Below are positions 54,194 through 62,723 of a stretch of 64,000 bases of DNA, piece by piece. This DNA is from Candidatus Hydrogenedentota bacterium (GTDB lineage Bacteria; Hydrogenedentota; Hydrogenedentia; Hydrogenedentales; SLHB01), in contig JABWCD010000020.1 of the NCBI GenBank assembly GCA_013359265.1, positions 1-64,000 on the forward strand. Reading direction: 5' to 3'. Each line of letters starts with the position of its first letter. Position 1 is the stretch's first letter. The position numbers and the translations under genes are program-made. The notes under the pieces were generated by a model, which had not been told where the DNA came from, did not search any database, and was given only the letters and a program-made list of their open reading frames with translations.

Positions 54194-55417
54194 ATGGCGA
54201 CGACGAACGCAAACTACGACAAACTTAAGGCGGGATACCTGTTTCCCGAAATTGCCAAACGCACGCGTGCGTTTGCTGCTGCAAACCCCGGCGTCACGGT
54301 CATGCGCCTCGGTATTGGCGACACGACGGAGCCGTTGACACCATCGGTAATCGCGGGGTTGCATCGCGGCGTGGACAAACTCGCGGACGTGAAGACCTAT
54401 ACCGGCTATGGCGCGGAGCAGGGGAATGCGGACCTGCGCGCGGCGCTTGCGGGGCGATACGCGAAGCTGGGCGTACCCCTCGAGGATGACGAAGTGTTCG
54501 TCAGCGACGGCGCAAAGCCCGATTCGGCGAACATCCAGTCCATCTTCGGACTGGACAATGTTGTTGCCGTGCAGGACCCCGCGTACCCCGTGTATGTGGA
54601 CAGCAACGTCATTGCGGGTCGCACAGGCTCATGGAAAGCTGGACGGTTCGACGGCCTGGTCTACATGCCGTGCAACGAAGCGAACGGATTCTTTCCCAGC
54701 GTGCCGAAAACCAAAGTCGATCTCATCTACATTTGTAGTCCAAACAATCCCACCGGCGCAGTCGCGACGAAGGCGCAGTTGCGAGCATTCGTGGATTATG
54801 CCCGCGAACACAGGGCGATCATTATTTTCGATTCGGCCTACGCCGCGTATATTTCGGATCCCGAACTGCCGCGAAGCATTTTCCAAATCAACGGCGCAAT
54901 GGAATGTGCGATCGAATTAAGCAGTTTTTCGAAGGAAGCGGGCTTCACGGGGGTCCGGCTCGGGTGGTCTGTCGTGCCCAAGAGTGTCGTGTGCGAGAAC
55001 GCCGCGGCCGGGAAGATTCACCGCCTGTGGAACCGCCGCCAGACGACGATGTTCAACGGGGCGTCGAACATCGTCCAGGAAGGGGGTGTTGCCGTGCTGT
55101 CGGAGGCCGGGCAGCGGGAATGCGCCGATATGGTTAGCTACTACATGGCGAACGCGCGCACAATCAAGTCTGGGCTTGAGCGGATCGGACTGACCGTGTT
55201 CGGCGGCGTTAATGCACCGTACGTTTGGCTGAAGTGTCCGAACGCAATGAAGTCATGGGACTTCTTCGATAAGCTGCTTAGCGAGGCACACGTTGTGGGC
55301 ACGCCGGGCGCCGGGTTCGGGCCCAGCGGCGAAGGGTACTTCCGCCTTTCGTCGTTCGGCCACCGCGAGGACATCGTCCGGGCGGTCGAGAGTATTGAGA
55401 AAAACCTGAGAATATAG
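54194..55417 (+). CDS. dapL: LL-diaminopimelate aminotransferase
   Basis: A 407-residue class I PLP aminotransferase that makes LL-DAP from tetrahydrodipicolinate in one step, for lysine and peptidoglycan. K247 in SSFSKEAGFTGVRLGW binds PLP. Other blocks are YGAEQGNADLR, YICSPNNPTGAV and IFDSAYAAYI. The first residues (NANYDKLKAGYLFPEIAKR) match DapL rather than other aminotransferases. Start ATG 54194; the in-frame upstream ATG at 54140 adds non-conserved residues. DapL occurs in only some phyla (plants, Chlamydiae, spirochaetes and others), a taxonomic clue. Confidence 0.94.
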   Translation: MATTNANYDKLKAGYLFPEIAKRTRAFAAANPGVTVMRLGIGDTTEPLTPSVIAGLHRGVDKLADVKTYTGYGAEQGNADLRAALAGRYAKLGVPLEDDEVFVSDGAKPDSANIQSIFGLDNVVAVQDPAYPVYVDSNVIAGRTGSWKAGRFDGLVYMPCNEANGFFPSVPKTKVDLIYICSPNNPTGAVATKAQLRAFVDYAREHRAIIIFDSAYAAYISDPELPRSIFQINGAMECAIELSSFSKEAGFTGVRLGWSVVPKSVVCENAAAGKIHRLWNRRQTTMFNGASNIVQEGGVAVLSEAGQRECADMVSYYMANARTIKSGLERIGLTVFGGVNAPYVWLKCPNAMKSWDFFDKLLSEAHVVGTPGAGFGPSGEGYFRLSSFGHREDIVRAVESIEKNLRI

Positions 55418-55559
55418 GCCAATCTGTATCGAAGCCGGCTTCCCACATACCGCGCGTTCCGGCTGCGCAAATACCGAATATTGTGGCACTCCTTGGCGGC
55501 GATTCGGGCATGTAGCGTGCTGCTCTGTTTTGGCCGTTGCGTCAAGAAACTACTATATC

Positions 55560-55588
55560 TTGTATGTTTCAAGAAAAACGGGTACAAT
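55560..55588 (+). promoter_or_regulatory. sigma-70-type promoter
   Basis: TTGTAT (55560-55565), 17 nt, TACAAT (55583-55588). In the 339-nt gap 55418-55756 before pal; a second candidate lies at 55673-55702. The only other structure in the gap is a 12-bp palindrome GAAGCCGGCTTC near 55430. Confidence 0.5.
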
Positions 55589-55672
55589 AGAAACGGTGAA
55601 AGGTGGAAACTGCGGTGTTAATACGCAACTTTCGCGCCCATTCGGATATTGGAATACGGTGAGTCGGCCGTT

Positions 55673-55702
55673 TTGAACTGGGTCAACCCAATCCGATATC
55701 AT
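55673..55702 (+). promoter_or_regulatory. second candidate promoter for pal
   Basis: TTGAAC (55673-55678), 18 nt, TATCAT (55697-55702), about 55 nt before the pal start. GGGT-CA-ACCC (55679-55688) sits right behind the -35 and might be an operator. Confidence 0.4.
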
Positions 55703-55756
55703 AGTCGATTGTTTCACTGAGGCGGTTTCGCAAGAAAAGGAGGAGGAATTACTCAC

Positions 55757-56296
55757 ATGTTGTACCTGCGGAAAGGGTCCCTAATCACACTGTGTTTGGC
55801 CTTGGCGTTGACCGCGTCCATGGGCTGCAAGAGCAAGAAGAACGCGCAGCAGCCGATTCAGCCCGCGCTGAGCGATTCGGCGGGCACCACCGAGACGACA
55901 ACCGGAACGGGCCAGCCGAACGTCGACCTCGAGGGGTTGTCGTTTTCGAGCGCCGGCGTACGTCCCATCTACTTCGATTACAACAGCTATGCCCTGCGCC
56001 CCGACGCGTTGGCGACGCTGAAGGCGAACGCCGATAAGTTTAAGTCCGATCCGAATCTGGTGAACGCGTATATTCAGATTGAAGGCCACTGCGACGAACG
56101 TGGCACACAGGAATACAACCTCGCCCTTGGCGAGAAGCGCGCGCTCGCGGCGCGGGACTATCTCACGAAACTCGGCGTGAGTGGCGACCGTATTGTGACG
56201 ATTAGCTACGGCGAGGAAGCGCCGGCCGATCCCGGTCACAACGAGTCGGCCTGGGCGCTGAACCGCCGGTGCGAGTTTAATCGGGCTAGCCGATAA
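55757..56296 (+). CDS. pal: peptidoglycan-associated lipoprotein
   Basis: A 179-residue outer-membrane lipoprotein. Lipobox with Cys24 (TASMGC), linker rich in Thr/Gly, then an OmpA domain (about 68-177) with YFDYNSYALRPDA, IEGHCDERGTQEYNLALGEKRA and the diaminopimelate-binding Asp/Arg region (NRRCEF). Member of the Tol-Pal envelope system that works during constriction. AGGAGGA precedes the start. No tolQRAB genes are adjacent in this window. Confidence 0.95.
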   Translation: MLYLRKGSLITLCLALALTASMGCKSKKNAQQPIQPALSDSAGTTETTTGTGQPNVDLEGLSFSSAGVRPIYFDYNSYALRPDALATLKANADKFKSDPNLVNAYIQIEGHCDERGTQEYNLALGEKRALAARDYLTKLGVSGDRIVTISYGEEAPADPGHNESAWALNRRCEFNRASR

Positions 56297-56310
56297 AGGG
56301 GGTTGCAGCT

Positions 56311-57192
56311 ATGCGGGGAACGTCACTTGCCCTTGGAGCGGCAGCGCTCCTGATGATGGCCGGTTGCGCGACGACCGGCGGCGATCAGATGGCCAATTCG
56401 GTCTACGCGACGCACCGGATCGTGCAGAAGCTGGATACCGATCTGGCGGCGCGCGTCGACAAATTGAATCAGACCGCGGCCGATCTGTCGGCGAAAGTTG
56501 ACGCGAGCGATCAGGCGACCCGCCAACTCCAGAGCATGATGGAAGAAAACCAGGCGAAGCTGAACGCGCTCCAGAAGAACTTGGACAGGTTTTCGCAGGC
56601 GATGTACCGCCAGCTCGGTTTGTCGCCGGGCACCACGGGTGGAGTTCAGGTAGGTCCGTCCAGCATCGAGCCGCCCACCGGCGAGACGCCGACGACACCG
56701 GCCGTCCCCGGCGAGGCTGCCGTGCCAGCTTTTCCCGGCGGGACTGCCGCGCCAGTTCCCGCTCCCATGACTGCCCCTGCGGAATCGCCAGCGAGCGATC
56801 TTTCAGGCAATGCGACCGCAGACTATAAGAAGGCCGCGGAATCGTATATGAACGATAACTTCCAGGAAGCGCTGACGCTGTACTCGCAATTCCTCGAGAA
56901 GTATCCGGACTCGGATCTCGCATCCCTTGCGCAATTCTGGAAAGCGTCCTCTTACCAGAAGATGGGCCAATGGGAACAGGCTGTGCGGGAGTATGACACG
57001 GCGCGGCAAAGCTACCCGATGTCGAAGAAGACGCCGCTCGCGATGTACAACCAGGCAGAGTGTTACCTGCGCTTGGGCCAGCAGCAGCGCGCGATCGATT
57101 TGCTTAAGGACGTGACGACAAACCCGCGCTACTCGACCGACGCTACCGTCGAGATGGCCCGCAACAAGCTCAAGGAGTTGCAGGGACAGTAA
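56311..57192 (+). CDS. cpoB: Tol-Pal system protein CpoB/YbgF, lipoprotein form
   Basis: A 293-residue protein. Lipoprotein signal with Cys19 (MMAGC), unlike the secreted E. coli form. A coiled coil (about 40-105) is followed by a Pro/Thr/Ala-rich linker (110-165), and three TPR-like repeats (about 170-290) with YKKAAESYMNDNFQEALTLYSQFLEKYPDSDLA. CpoB couples peptidoglycan synthesis with Tol-Pal. It follows pal by 14 nt. The terminator at 57214 ends the operon. Confidence 0.9.
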   Translation: MRGTSLALGAAALLMMAGCATTGGDQMANSVYATHRIVQKLDTDLAARVDKLNQTAADLSAKVDASDQATRQLQSMMEENQAKLNALQKNLDRFSQAMYRQLGLSPGTTGGVQVGPSSIEPPTGETPTTPAVPGEAAVPAFPGGTAAPVPAPMTAPAESPASDLSGNATADYKKAAESYMNDNFQEALTLYSQFLEKYPDSDLASLAQFWKASSYQKMGQWEQAVREYDTARQSYPMSKKTPLAMYNQAECYLRLGQQQRAIDLLKDVTTNPRYSTDATVEMARNKLKELQGQ

Positions 57193-57213
57193 CGCCCCCG
57201 ATACTATTTGCAC

Positions 57214-57251
57214 GGTGCGCAGAGCGGATGGCGTTCTGCGCGCCGTTTTTT
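57214..57251 (+). terminator. rho-independent terminator after cpoB
   Basis: GGTGCGCAGA (57214-57223) pairs with TCTGCGCGCC (57235-57244) through ten base pairs including one G-T, then G and six T (57246-57251). Confidence 0.8.
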
Positions 57252-57283
57252 CATGAGAACTTTACGCGCGACAGGCTCTTGAC

Positions 57284-58294
57284 ATGCTCTATTTCCTCGG
57301 ACTTGACGTGGGCGGCACAAAGACCCACTGCCTGATTGGTGACGAAGCGGGTAATGTACTCGGCTTTGGCCGGGCAGCCACGGGCAACTACGAGGTGCAC
57401 GGAGTGGGTCCGGCGCTGGAAGAGAACAAAAAGGCCATCAATGCCGCGCTCGCTGACGCGGGAATCGCATTGAACGAGATCGCCGGCATCGGAATGGGAA
57501 TCGCGGGCGCCGACATTCCCGAGGACTACGTAATGCTCGAGCGGGAGATCTACACCCCTCTGTTCGGCGACATCCCGCGCGACTTTCAAAACGACTCGAT
57601 GGCCGGCCTGCGCGGTGGCACGCAAGCGCCACACGGCATCGTTATCGCCTGCGGGACCGGCTGCGTGTGCGCTGGGAAGAACCGCGCGGGCGACCATGCG
57701 CGGGCAGGAGGTCTCGGAGAGGAATTTGGGGACGAATGCACCGGCTCCCAAATCGGCCGTGACGGGTTGCAGCGCGTGTGGCAAGCGCGTGACGGCATCA
57801 TCCCGCCGACGTTGTTGACGCAAGAATTCATCGACCGCGCGGGCGCGAAGGGCGTCGAGGACCTGTTTCTAAGACTGTACCGCCGGCAGATTGCGTACGC
57901 GGACCTTCAGCCCATGGCCAAACTGGTGTTCGATGCCGCGTCGAAAGGCGATGACGCCGCGTCGAAAATCTTGCGCAAGGGCGGGCGCTACCTCGCCGCC
58001 ATGGTGATTGCCGTCGCGCGGAGGTTGGACATGACCGGCGATGCGTTCGACGTGGTCATGGCGGGCAGCGTGTTCAAGGGAAGCAGCCCTATACTGAAGG
58101 AAACGATGCGCGCCGAAATTGAAACCGTTTGCCCAAAGGCGCGAACGGTGATGCCGGCGTTTGAGCCCGTCGTCGGAGCGTTGCTAATGGGAATGGAACT
58201 GCGCCTTGAAATTACGCCGGAAATCTACGAAAATCTGTCAAACCAGCTTCTGAAGGCTGAAGCGCGGTACCACACCCGGTTCAAGGCTGAGTAG
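57284..58294 (+). CDS. N-acetylglucosamine kinase-like ASKHA protein (BadF/BadG family)
   Basis: A 336-residue actin-fold ATPase of the BcrAD/BadFG type. GLDVGGTKTHCLIGD (6-20) is the phosphate-1 loop. IGMGIAGADIPED and the adenosine motif IACGTGCVCAG follow, and VMAGSVFKGSSPIL matches adenosine/connect 2 motifs. Most stand-alone members phosphorylate N-acetylglucosamine or related amino sugars. The UDP-sugar pyrophosphorylase gene 1.6 kb downstream would fit a hexosamine role. Starts just after the cpoB terminator. Confidence 0.86.
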   Translation: MLYFLGLDVGGTKTHCLIGDEAGNVLGFGRAATGNYEVHGVGPALEENKKAINAALADAGIALNEIAGIGMGIAGADIPEDYVMLEREIYTPLFGDIPRDFQNDSMAGLRGGTQAPHGIVIACGTGCVCAGKNRAGDHARAGGLGEEFGDECTGSQIGRDGLQRVWQARDGIIPPTLLTQEFIDRAGAKGVEDLFLRLYRRQIAYADLQPMAKLVFDAASKGDDAASKILRKGGRYLAAMVIAVARRLDMTGDAFDVVMAGSVFKGSSPILKETMRAEIETVCPKARTVMPAFEPVVGALLMGMELRLEITPEIYENLSNQLLKAEARYHTRFKAE

Positions 58295-58299
58295 TACGT

Positions 58300-59553
58300 A
58301 TGAAGGTTCGTTCATCCCACCTTGTCGTCGCGATTATAGCTGTGGTTGGCGTAATCGTTGTCCTGGCGCTCGTGAAACCGTCCGGAGAGGGGCCTGGCAA
58401 AAAGACGCTCAGTACGACCGACGAGTTCCTCAGTCAGGTCAACGAAATCAGAGAGTCGGGACGTGGCTCGACAATCACGGACGGGCTTGTCCCGAGTACC
58501 GAAGTCGATCTGTCGCAGCACAAACCGCTCGAATTCAGCGAGCAGCCGGTCTCGATGGGTACCATTGCGCGCGACCGCAAGGCAGAGAAGCGTATTACGG
58601 TCAAAAACCCCGGCGGCCTCCCGATCGACGTCATGGATATAACGACGAGCTGCAATTGTACGTTGGGCCACTTCGAGCGGGCGGCGGTCCGTTCGGATGG
58701 AAGGCGTATTACGACAATCGAGGCCGGTCAGCAGGAGACGCTTGTTGTAACCGTCGATCCAAAACTCATTCACGGGTTTCATTCGAGCAAAGTGCTCACG
58801 ATTATGACGAACGATCCTGTCCAGGCCAACTACACGCTCGTCGTTTCCGCGGACGTCGATCCCGAGTTCAGCCAGGATCCGGAGTTCATCGATTTTGGCA
58901 CGGTGCAGCGCGGAAAGGGCGCAGAGGCGCGCATGCGCATCGTCCAATTGACAGACGATCCTTTCGATATCACGGCCGCGCAATTGGAGCCATCATCGAG
59001 CGGGAGCGGTCCCGATGCCCCGGCGAAGGAATCTCCCATCGAGTTGGAACTCGTGAAGTTGCCCGAAGCGGAATGGAAGTCGCCGCAACGCGCCGAGTGG
59101 GAACTCGTCGTCAGGCTGCTTCCGACGGCGGCGCCCGGCGCTATTGACGTTAGCGCGTGGCTGGTAACGACCGCGGCGCGCGTGCGAGATTTCGGAATCG
59201 CCATTGTCGGCTCCGTATCGACGTTTTATGAGGTCGTGCCTGCCTCGCTTGGCGCTCGCGACGTGGTGACGCCGGGTCAAAAGCAGGTCGCCAAGGCGAC
59301 CGTGACCGGCATTGTGCCAATTACCTTAGCCGATGCGACGGTTACCGGCGAAGGCTTGACGCTTGAGGTGGCGCCGCGACCCGATGATCCGAAGAGTGTC
59401 GATTTATACATAAACGTGGCGCCCGATGCGGCCCCGGGTCTGAAGAACGAAACGGTAATGTTTACGGTTACGGGTGACAATCAGTCCGTGCCGCATGCAA
59501 TGCGCGCCTTCGTGTCCGTTCAGGGCCAGGCGCCCGCGCCGCCCGCGCAATAA
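58300..59553 (+). CDS. DUF1573-containing secreted or anchored protein
   Basis: A 417-residue protein. One N-terminal membrane segment (6-25), then a DUF1573/choice-of-anchor-type Ig domain (about 82-190) with the diagnostic KNPGGLPIDVMDITTSCNCTLGHF (Cys pair CNC). About three more strand-rich modules follow to the end, and the tail is Pro/Ala-rich. DUF1573 proteins are exported and often occur with cytochrome or cell-envelope genes; function unknown. 5-nt gap to the kinase-like gene, so one operon. Confidence 0.8.
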   Translation: MKVRSSHLVVAIIAVVGVIVVLALVKPSGEGPGKKTLSTTDEFLSQVNEIRESGRGSTITDGLVPSTEVDLSQHKPLEFSEQPVSMGTIARDRKAEKRITVKNPGGLPIDVMDITTSCNCTLGHFERAAVRSDGRRITTIEAGQQETLVVTVDPKLIHGFHSSKVLTIMTNDPVQANYTLVVSADVDPEFSQDPEFIDFGTVQRGKGAEARMRIVQLTDDPFDITAAQLEPSSSGSGPDAPAKESPIELELVKLPEAEWKSPQRAEWELVVRLLPTAAPGAIDVSAWLVTTAARVRDFGIAIVGSVSTFYEVVPASLGARDVVTPGQKQVAKATVTGIVPITLADATVTGEGLTLEVAPRPDDPKSVDLYINVAPDAAPGLKNETVMFTVTGDNQSVPHAMRAFVSVQGQAPAPPAQ

Positions 59554-59564
59554 GGGAGCGTTGA

Positions 59565-59927
59565 TTGCTTTTCTTTGGCAAGAAGAATAAGCCCGAGAAC
59601 AAGTCGATGCCCTTGGTGGCGCGTACTGCGTTCTGCACCGTGTGCAACTGCGATCAGATGTTTTCGAAATGTTGGCGGCGCGCGTCGATGGTGCGCGACT
59701 GTACGGCATGCGGGACGCCGTTTCCGAGCGCGGGCGAACTGTACCGCGGATTTCAACCGAAGTGCCCGGAGTGCGGCGAGTTCCTCGAGCACCCGGGGTT
59801 CGATTACGGAATCTGCGATACCTGCGGATCGAAATTCGAACTGCCCGATGGCGCCAAGCCCACGCTGCTTCCGAACAAGGAGCAACGGCACCGCATGGGC
59901 TACTTCGCACCACCCAAAGGCAAATAG
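59565..59927 (+). CDS. small zinc-ribbon protein, unknown
   Basis: A 120-residue protein with zinc-knuckle-type cysteines: C24/C27, C46/C49, C67/C70 and C84/C87, plus C29 and C36. That is enough for two treble-clef/zinc-ribbon sites, or more. The start TTG 59565 has AAGGGAG 6 nt upstream. Located in an operon between the DUF1573 gene and the UDP-sugar pyrophosphorylase gene. I recognise no family; zinc-ribbon proteins of this size often act as adaptors in transcription or translation. Confidence 0.72.
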   Translation: MLFFGKKNKPENKSMPLVARTAFCTVCNCDQMFSKCWRRASMVRDCTACGTPFPSAGELYRGFQPKCPECGEFLEHPGFDYGICDTCGSKFELPDGAKPTLLPNKEQRHRMGYFAPPKGK

Positions 59928-59933
59928 CTCCGA

Positions 59934-61361
59934 ATGACCTATCACGAAGCCTCCCGCGCGCTTGCGCAGTACGGGCAGGACCACGTCCTGCGGTTCTGGG
60001 ATTCAATCACCGGCCCACAGCGCGATGCTTTACTTGCGCAAATAGAGACGATCGATTTCGATCTGATGCGACGCCTTGCAGCGGAGTGGATTTTTAACGA
60101 ACCTCCTCCGGAACACTTCGCCACGATCGAGCCGGTACCGACTATTCCGTGCGCCGACGCAACGCGCGCCGACGCACGTGAGGCATGGGACGCGGGGGAG
60201 GAAGCGTTGCGCGCAGGCCGTGTCGGCTTGTTGCTGGTCGCGGGCGGCCAGGGAACGCGTCTCGGGTTCGATGGCCCGAAGGGGTCCTACCCAATCGGGC
60301 CCATTTCGAAGCGTTCGCTGTTCGCGTTTCACGCTGAGAAGATTGTCAACATTCAGAATCGCTATGGTTGCGTCCTGCCGTGGTACATCATGGTCAGCGA
60401 CGCGAACGAAGCGGCGACGCGCCAGTTCTTTCACGCGCACAACTACTTCGGATTGCGCGAGCGCGACGTTACGTTCTTCACGCAGCGCATGGTGCCGTGC
60501 ATGGACGCCGATGGAAAGTTCATGTTGGAGGAGCGCCACGCGCTGGCGATGAACCCCAACGGGCACGGCGGGACCATCCCCGCGATTGTCGAGAAGGGCA
60601 TTGCGCGCGACGCACACGGGCGTGGCGTTGACACCCTGAGCTACTTTCAGGTCGACAACTGGGCGCTCAAGGTGGCCGACCCGTATTTCATCGGATATCA
60701 CGTGCTCCGCGGCGGGGAGATGTCCTCGAAGATTCACCGTAAGACCGAGCCGCGCGAGTCGGTCGGCGTGCATTGTATCTGTGACGGACAGTACCGAACG
60801 ATCGAATACAGCGAGCTGGACATCTATCCGCAGTTACTTAATGTCGACGCAGACGGAAAGCCGGTGTATTACGCGGGCAACCCCGCGATTCATATTCTGT
60901 CGGTCGGCTTTGTCGAACGGGTTTATGCCAATTTCCGCGAGTTCCCCTGGCACCGCGCGCACAAAAGGATTCCGTTCGTCGATGCGTCGGGAGTGCTGGT
61001 AAAGCCGGATATACCGAACGGCTACAAATTCGAGACCTTTGTGTTCGACGCCCTGCGCTTCACCAGGCACGCTCCAATCGCGCTCGAAATCGAGCGGGCC
61101 GGTGAATACACACCCATAAAGCAGTTCAGCGGCGACAACAGCGTGGAAGAAGCATGGCGTGCGATGCGTGACTATTGGGCCGGCTGGATCGAGGCAGCGG
61201 GCCATCGCATCACGCGCGACGCAAAAGGTCATGTCGCCGTCGCTATCGAGATCAGCCCGCAATTCGCGTTGTCGAAAGAGGAATTTGTCGAAAAGGCGCG
61301 TGGCGCGACGCTGCCGGCAGGCTCGGACATCTGCATTTTGCCAGACGGGTCCCTGCAATAA
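59934..61361 (+). CDS. UDP-sugar pyrophosphorylase, UAP1/AGX type
   Basis: A 475-residue nucleotidyltransferase (UDPGP family). The nucleotide-binding signature LLVAGGQGTRLGFDGPKG lies at 100-117; other blocks are FFTQRMVPCMD, ALAMNPNGHGGTIPAI, YFQVDNWALKVADPYFIGYHV, SKIHRKTEPRESVGVHC and KPDIPNGYKFETFVFDAL. These match the eukaryote-like UDP-N-acetylglucosamine pyrophosphorylase class rather than bacterial GlmU. It makes UDP-GlcNAc or UDP-glucose from UTP, feeding envelope glycans. Confidence 0.9.
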   Translation: MTYHEASRALAQYGQDHVLRFWDSITGPQRDALLAQIETIDFDLMRRLAAEWIFNEPPPEHFATIEPVPTIPCADATRADAREAWDAGEEALRAGRVGLLLVAGGQGTRLGFDGPKGSYPIGPISKRSLFAFHAEKIVNIQNRYGCVLPWYIMVSDANEAATRQFFHAHNYFGLRERDVTFFTQRMVPCMDADGKFMLEERHALAMNPNGHGGTIPAIVEKGIARDAHGRGVDTLSYFQVDNWALKVADPYFIGYHVLRGGEMSSKIHRKTEPRESVGVHCICDGQYRTIEYSELDIYPQLLNVDADGKPVYYAGNPAIHILSVGFVERVYANFREFPWHRAHKRIPFVDASGVLVKPDIPNGYKFETFVFDALRFTRHAPIALEIERAGEYTPIKQFSGDNSVEEAWRAMRDYWAGWIEAAGHRITRDAKGHVAVAIEISPQFALSKEEFVEKARGATLPAGSDICILPDGSLQ

Positions 61362-61417
61362 CTGCTATCCCGAATGATTCGATCCGTCCCGGCCGGGCGT
61401 GTATCGTCACTGCCCCA

Positions 61418-61981
61418 ATGCATTCTATCGAGACACCGCGGCTCCGGCTTCAGCTTGTCACGCTCGAGTTGTTCGACCTCTGCATCGAGGGGAATCAACG
61501 CGATGCAGAGCGCTGCGCAGGCGTGTTCATGTGCGACGATTGGATGCGCGATGTCGCGTACCTGAAGCGGCGCCGTGACCAGTTGGCAGCCGATCCGTCC
61601 TACATGCCGTGGTGTGTGCGCATGATCGTGCTCAAGGAAACGAATTCGGTCATTGGACAAATAGGCTTTCACACGCCTCCCGCCCCGCCGGAACTGCGTG
61701 CGATCGCCCCCGGCGGCATCGAGTTTGGGTATCGCATATACGTTCCCCATCGTCGGAACGGATACGCAAGGGAAGCCGCGGTGGGTATGATGCGGTGGGC
61801 TTCGATGGAACGGGGAATCGACTCGTTTGTTGTGTCCATCTCTCCAGACAATGCCGCATCGCAAGCGCTGGCACGATCCCTCGCGTTTGTGAAGGTAGGT
61901 CAACAATTGGATGACGTGGACGGCATCGAAGATGTACTGGTACTCAATGGCCCGGCGCTGCGCAGGGCCATCGCTTCCTGA
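61418..61981 (+). CDS. GNAT-family N-acetyltransferase (RimJ/RimL-like)
   Basis: A 187-residue acetyltransferase. ETPRLRLQLVT opens the first strand, and GGIEFGYRIYVPHRRNGYAREAAVGMMRWA is the acetyl-CoA-binding motif A (R/QxxGxG/A-like RRNGYA). FVVSISPDNAASQALARSLAFVKVG is motif B with the typical N-x-A-S. ATG 61418 gives a normal GNAT length; an upstream in-frame extension overlaps the pyrophosphorylase gene and is rejected. Substrate unknown. Confidence 0.88.
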   Translation: MHSIETPRLRLQLVTLELFDLCIEGNQRDAERCAGVFMCDDWMRDVAYLKRRRDQLAADPSYMPWCVRMIVLKETNSVIGQIGFHTPPAPPELRAIAPGGIEFGYRIYVPHRRNGYAREAAVGMMRWASMERGIDSFVVSISPDNAASQALARSLAFVKVGQQLDDVDGIEDVLVLNGPALRRAIAS

Positions 61982-61982
61982 A

Positions 61983-62723
61983 CTACCTGGTTTCTGTCGC
62001 CCGCGGATCGCCAGCCGCTGAAACGACGGATTCGGACAATGGGAATGGCCCTGGGAATGTCGCTCGCTCGAACTTCCAACTCAAATACATGACCCATGCG
62101 AACCCGTCGTGAGGGCGTTCCATAAGCACGGGGATGCGCGACAGCGCCGCCGGGTCTACGCTCGGGATTACGCCGTCCGCCACCAACGTCTCGCCCAGTT
62201 TATTGTGCAGGCGGTAGAGCTTTGACGATCCCAGCGTGCCTTTCCCCTTGTCGACCGGAATGTTTCCCTCGAGCGAAACCCCGCGCCGCACTGCATCCAC
62301 CAAAGTCTGAAACTCAACTTCGTTCGTGACGGCATACCCGAAGTAGATGTACGTCGAAGCTATTGGGTCTACAGGCGCGAGCGTGTAGGCGGCATTGTTA
62401 TTAATGTTACTCAGCACCATCGCGGCTATCGGTTCGGTTGTATCGGACCTGTACGGCGGGGCGATCGTATATCCACGCGGTATTTCGCCGAGCGGCAGCG
62501 CGAACGCGCGGGTCTGCGCGTCCAACTGCGGCCAGACGCCGTCGTGGGTTTGGGCGTAGGCACGCGGCAGGAGAGAGATTCGATGGAACCGGCTGCCGGC
62601 GTCTTGAAGCGGTTTGGTCGCGAGGCGCTGCCGGTGCGCAAAATGGAACGCAACCGCAAACGCGGCAAGCAATGCAACACACAGGGCGACTCGGGCGGTG
62701 GGGCGTTGCGGCGTGTCGCTCAT
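61983..62723 (-). CDS. membrane-anchored protein of unknown function
   Basis: A 246-residue protein with an N-terminal membrane segment (about 12-27) and a soluble mixed alpha/beta remainder. PVDPIASTYIYFGYAVTNEVEFQTLV and a conserved-looking VMYLSWKFERA near the C-terminus are notable, but match no family I know. Its ATG overlaps the stop of the upstream 62720 gene (ATGA), so the two are translated together. Confidence 0.68.
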   Translation of the reverse strand: MSDTPQRPTARVALCVALLAAFAVAFHFAHRQRLATKPLQDAGSRFHRISLLPRAYAQTHDGVWPQLDAQTRAFALPLGEIPRGYTIAPPYRSDTTEPIAAMVLSNINNNAAYTLAPVDPIASTYIYFGYAVTNEVEFQTLVDAVRRGVSLEGNIPVDKGKGTLGSSKLYRLHNKLGETLVADGVIPSVDPAALSRIPVLMERPHDGFAWVMYLSWKFERATFPGPFPLSESVVSAAGDPRATETR

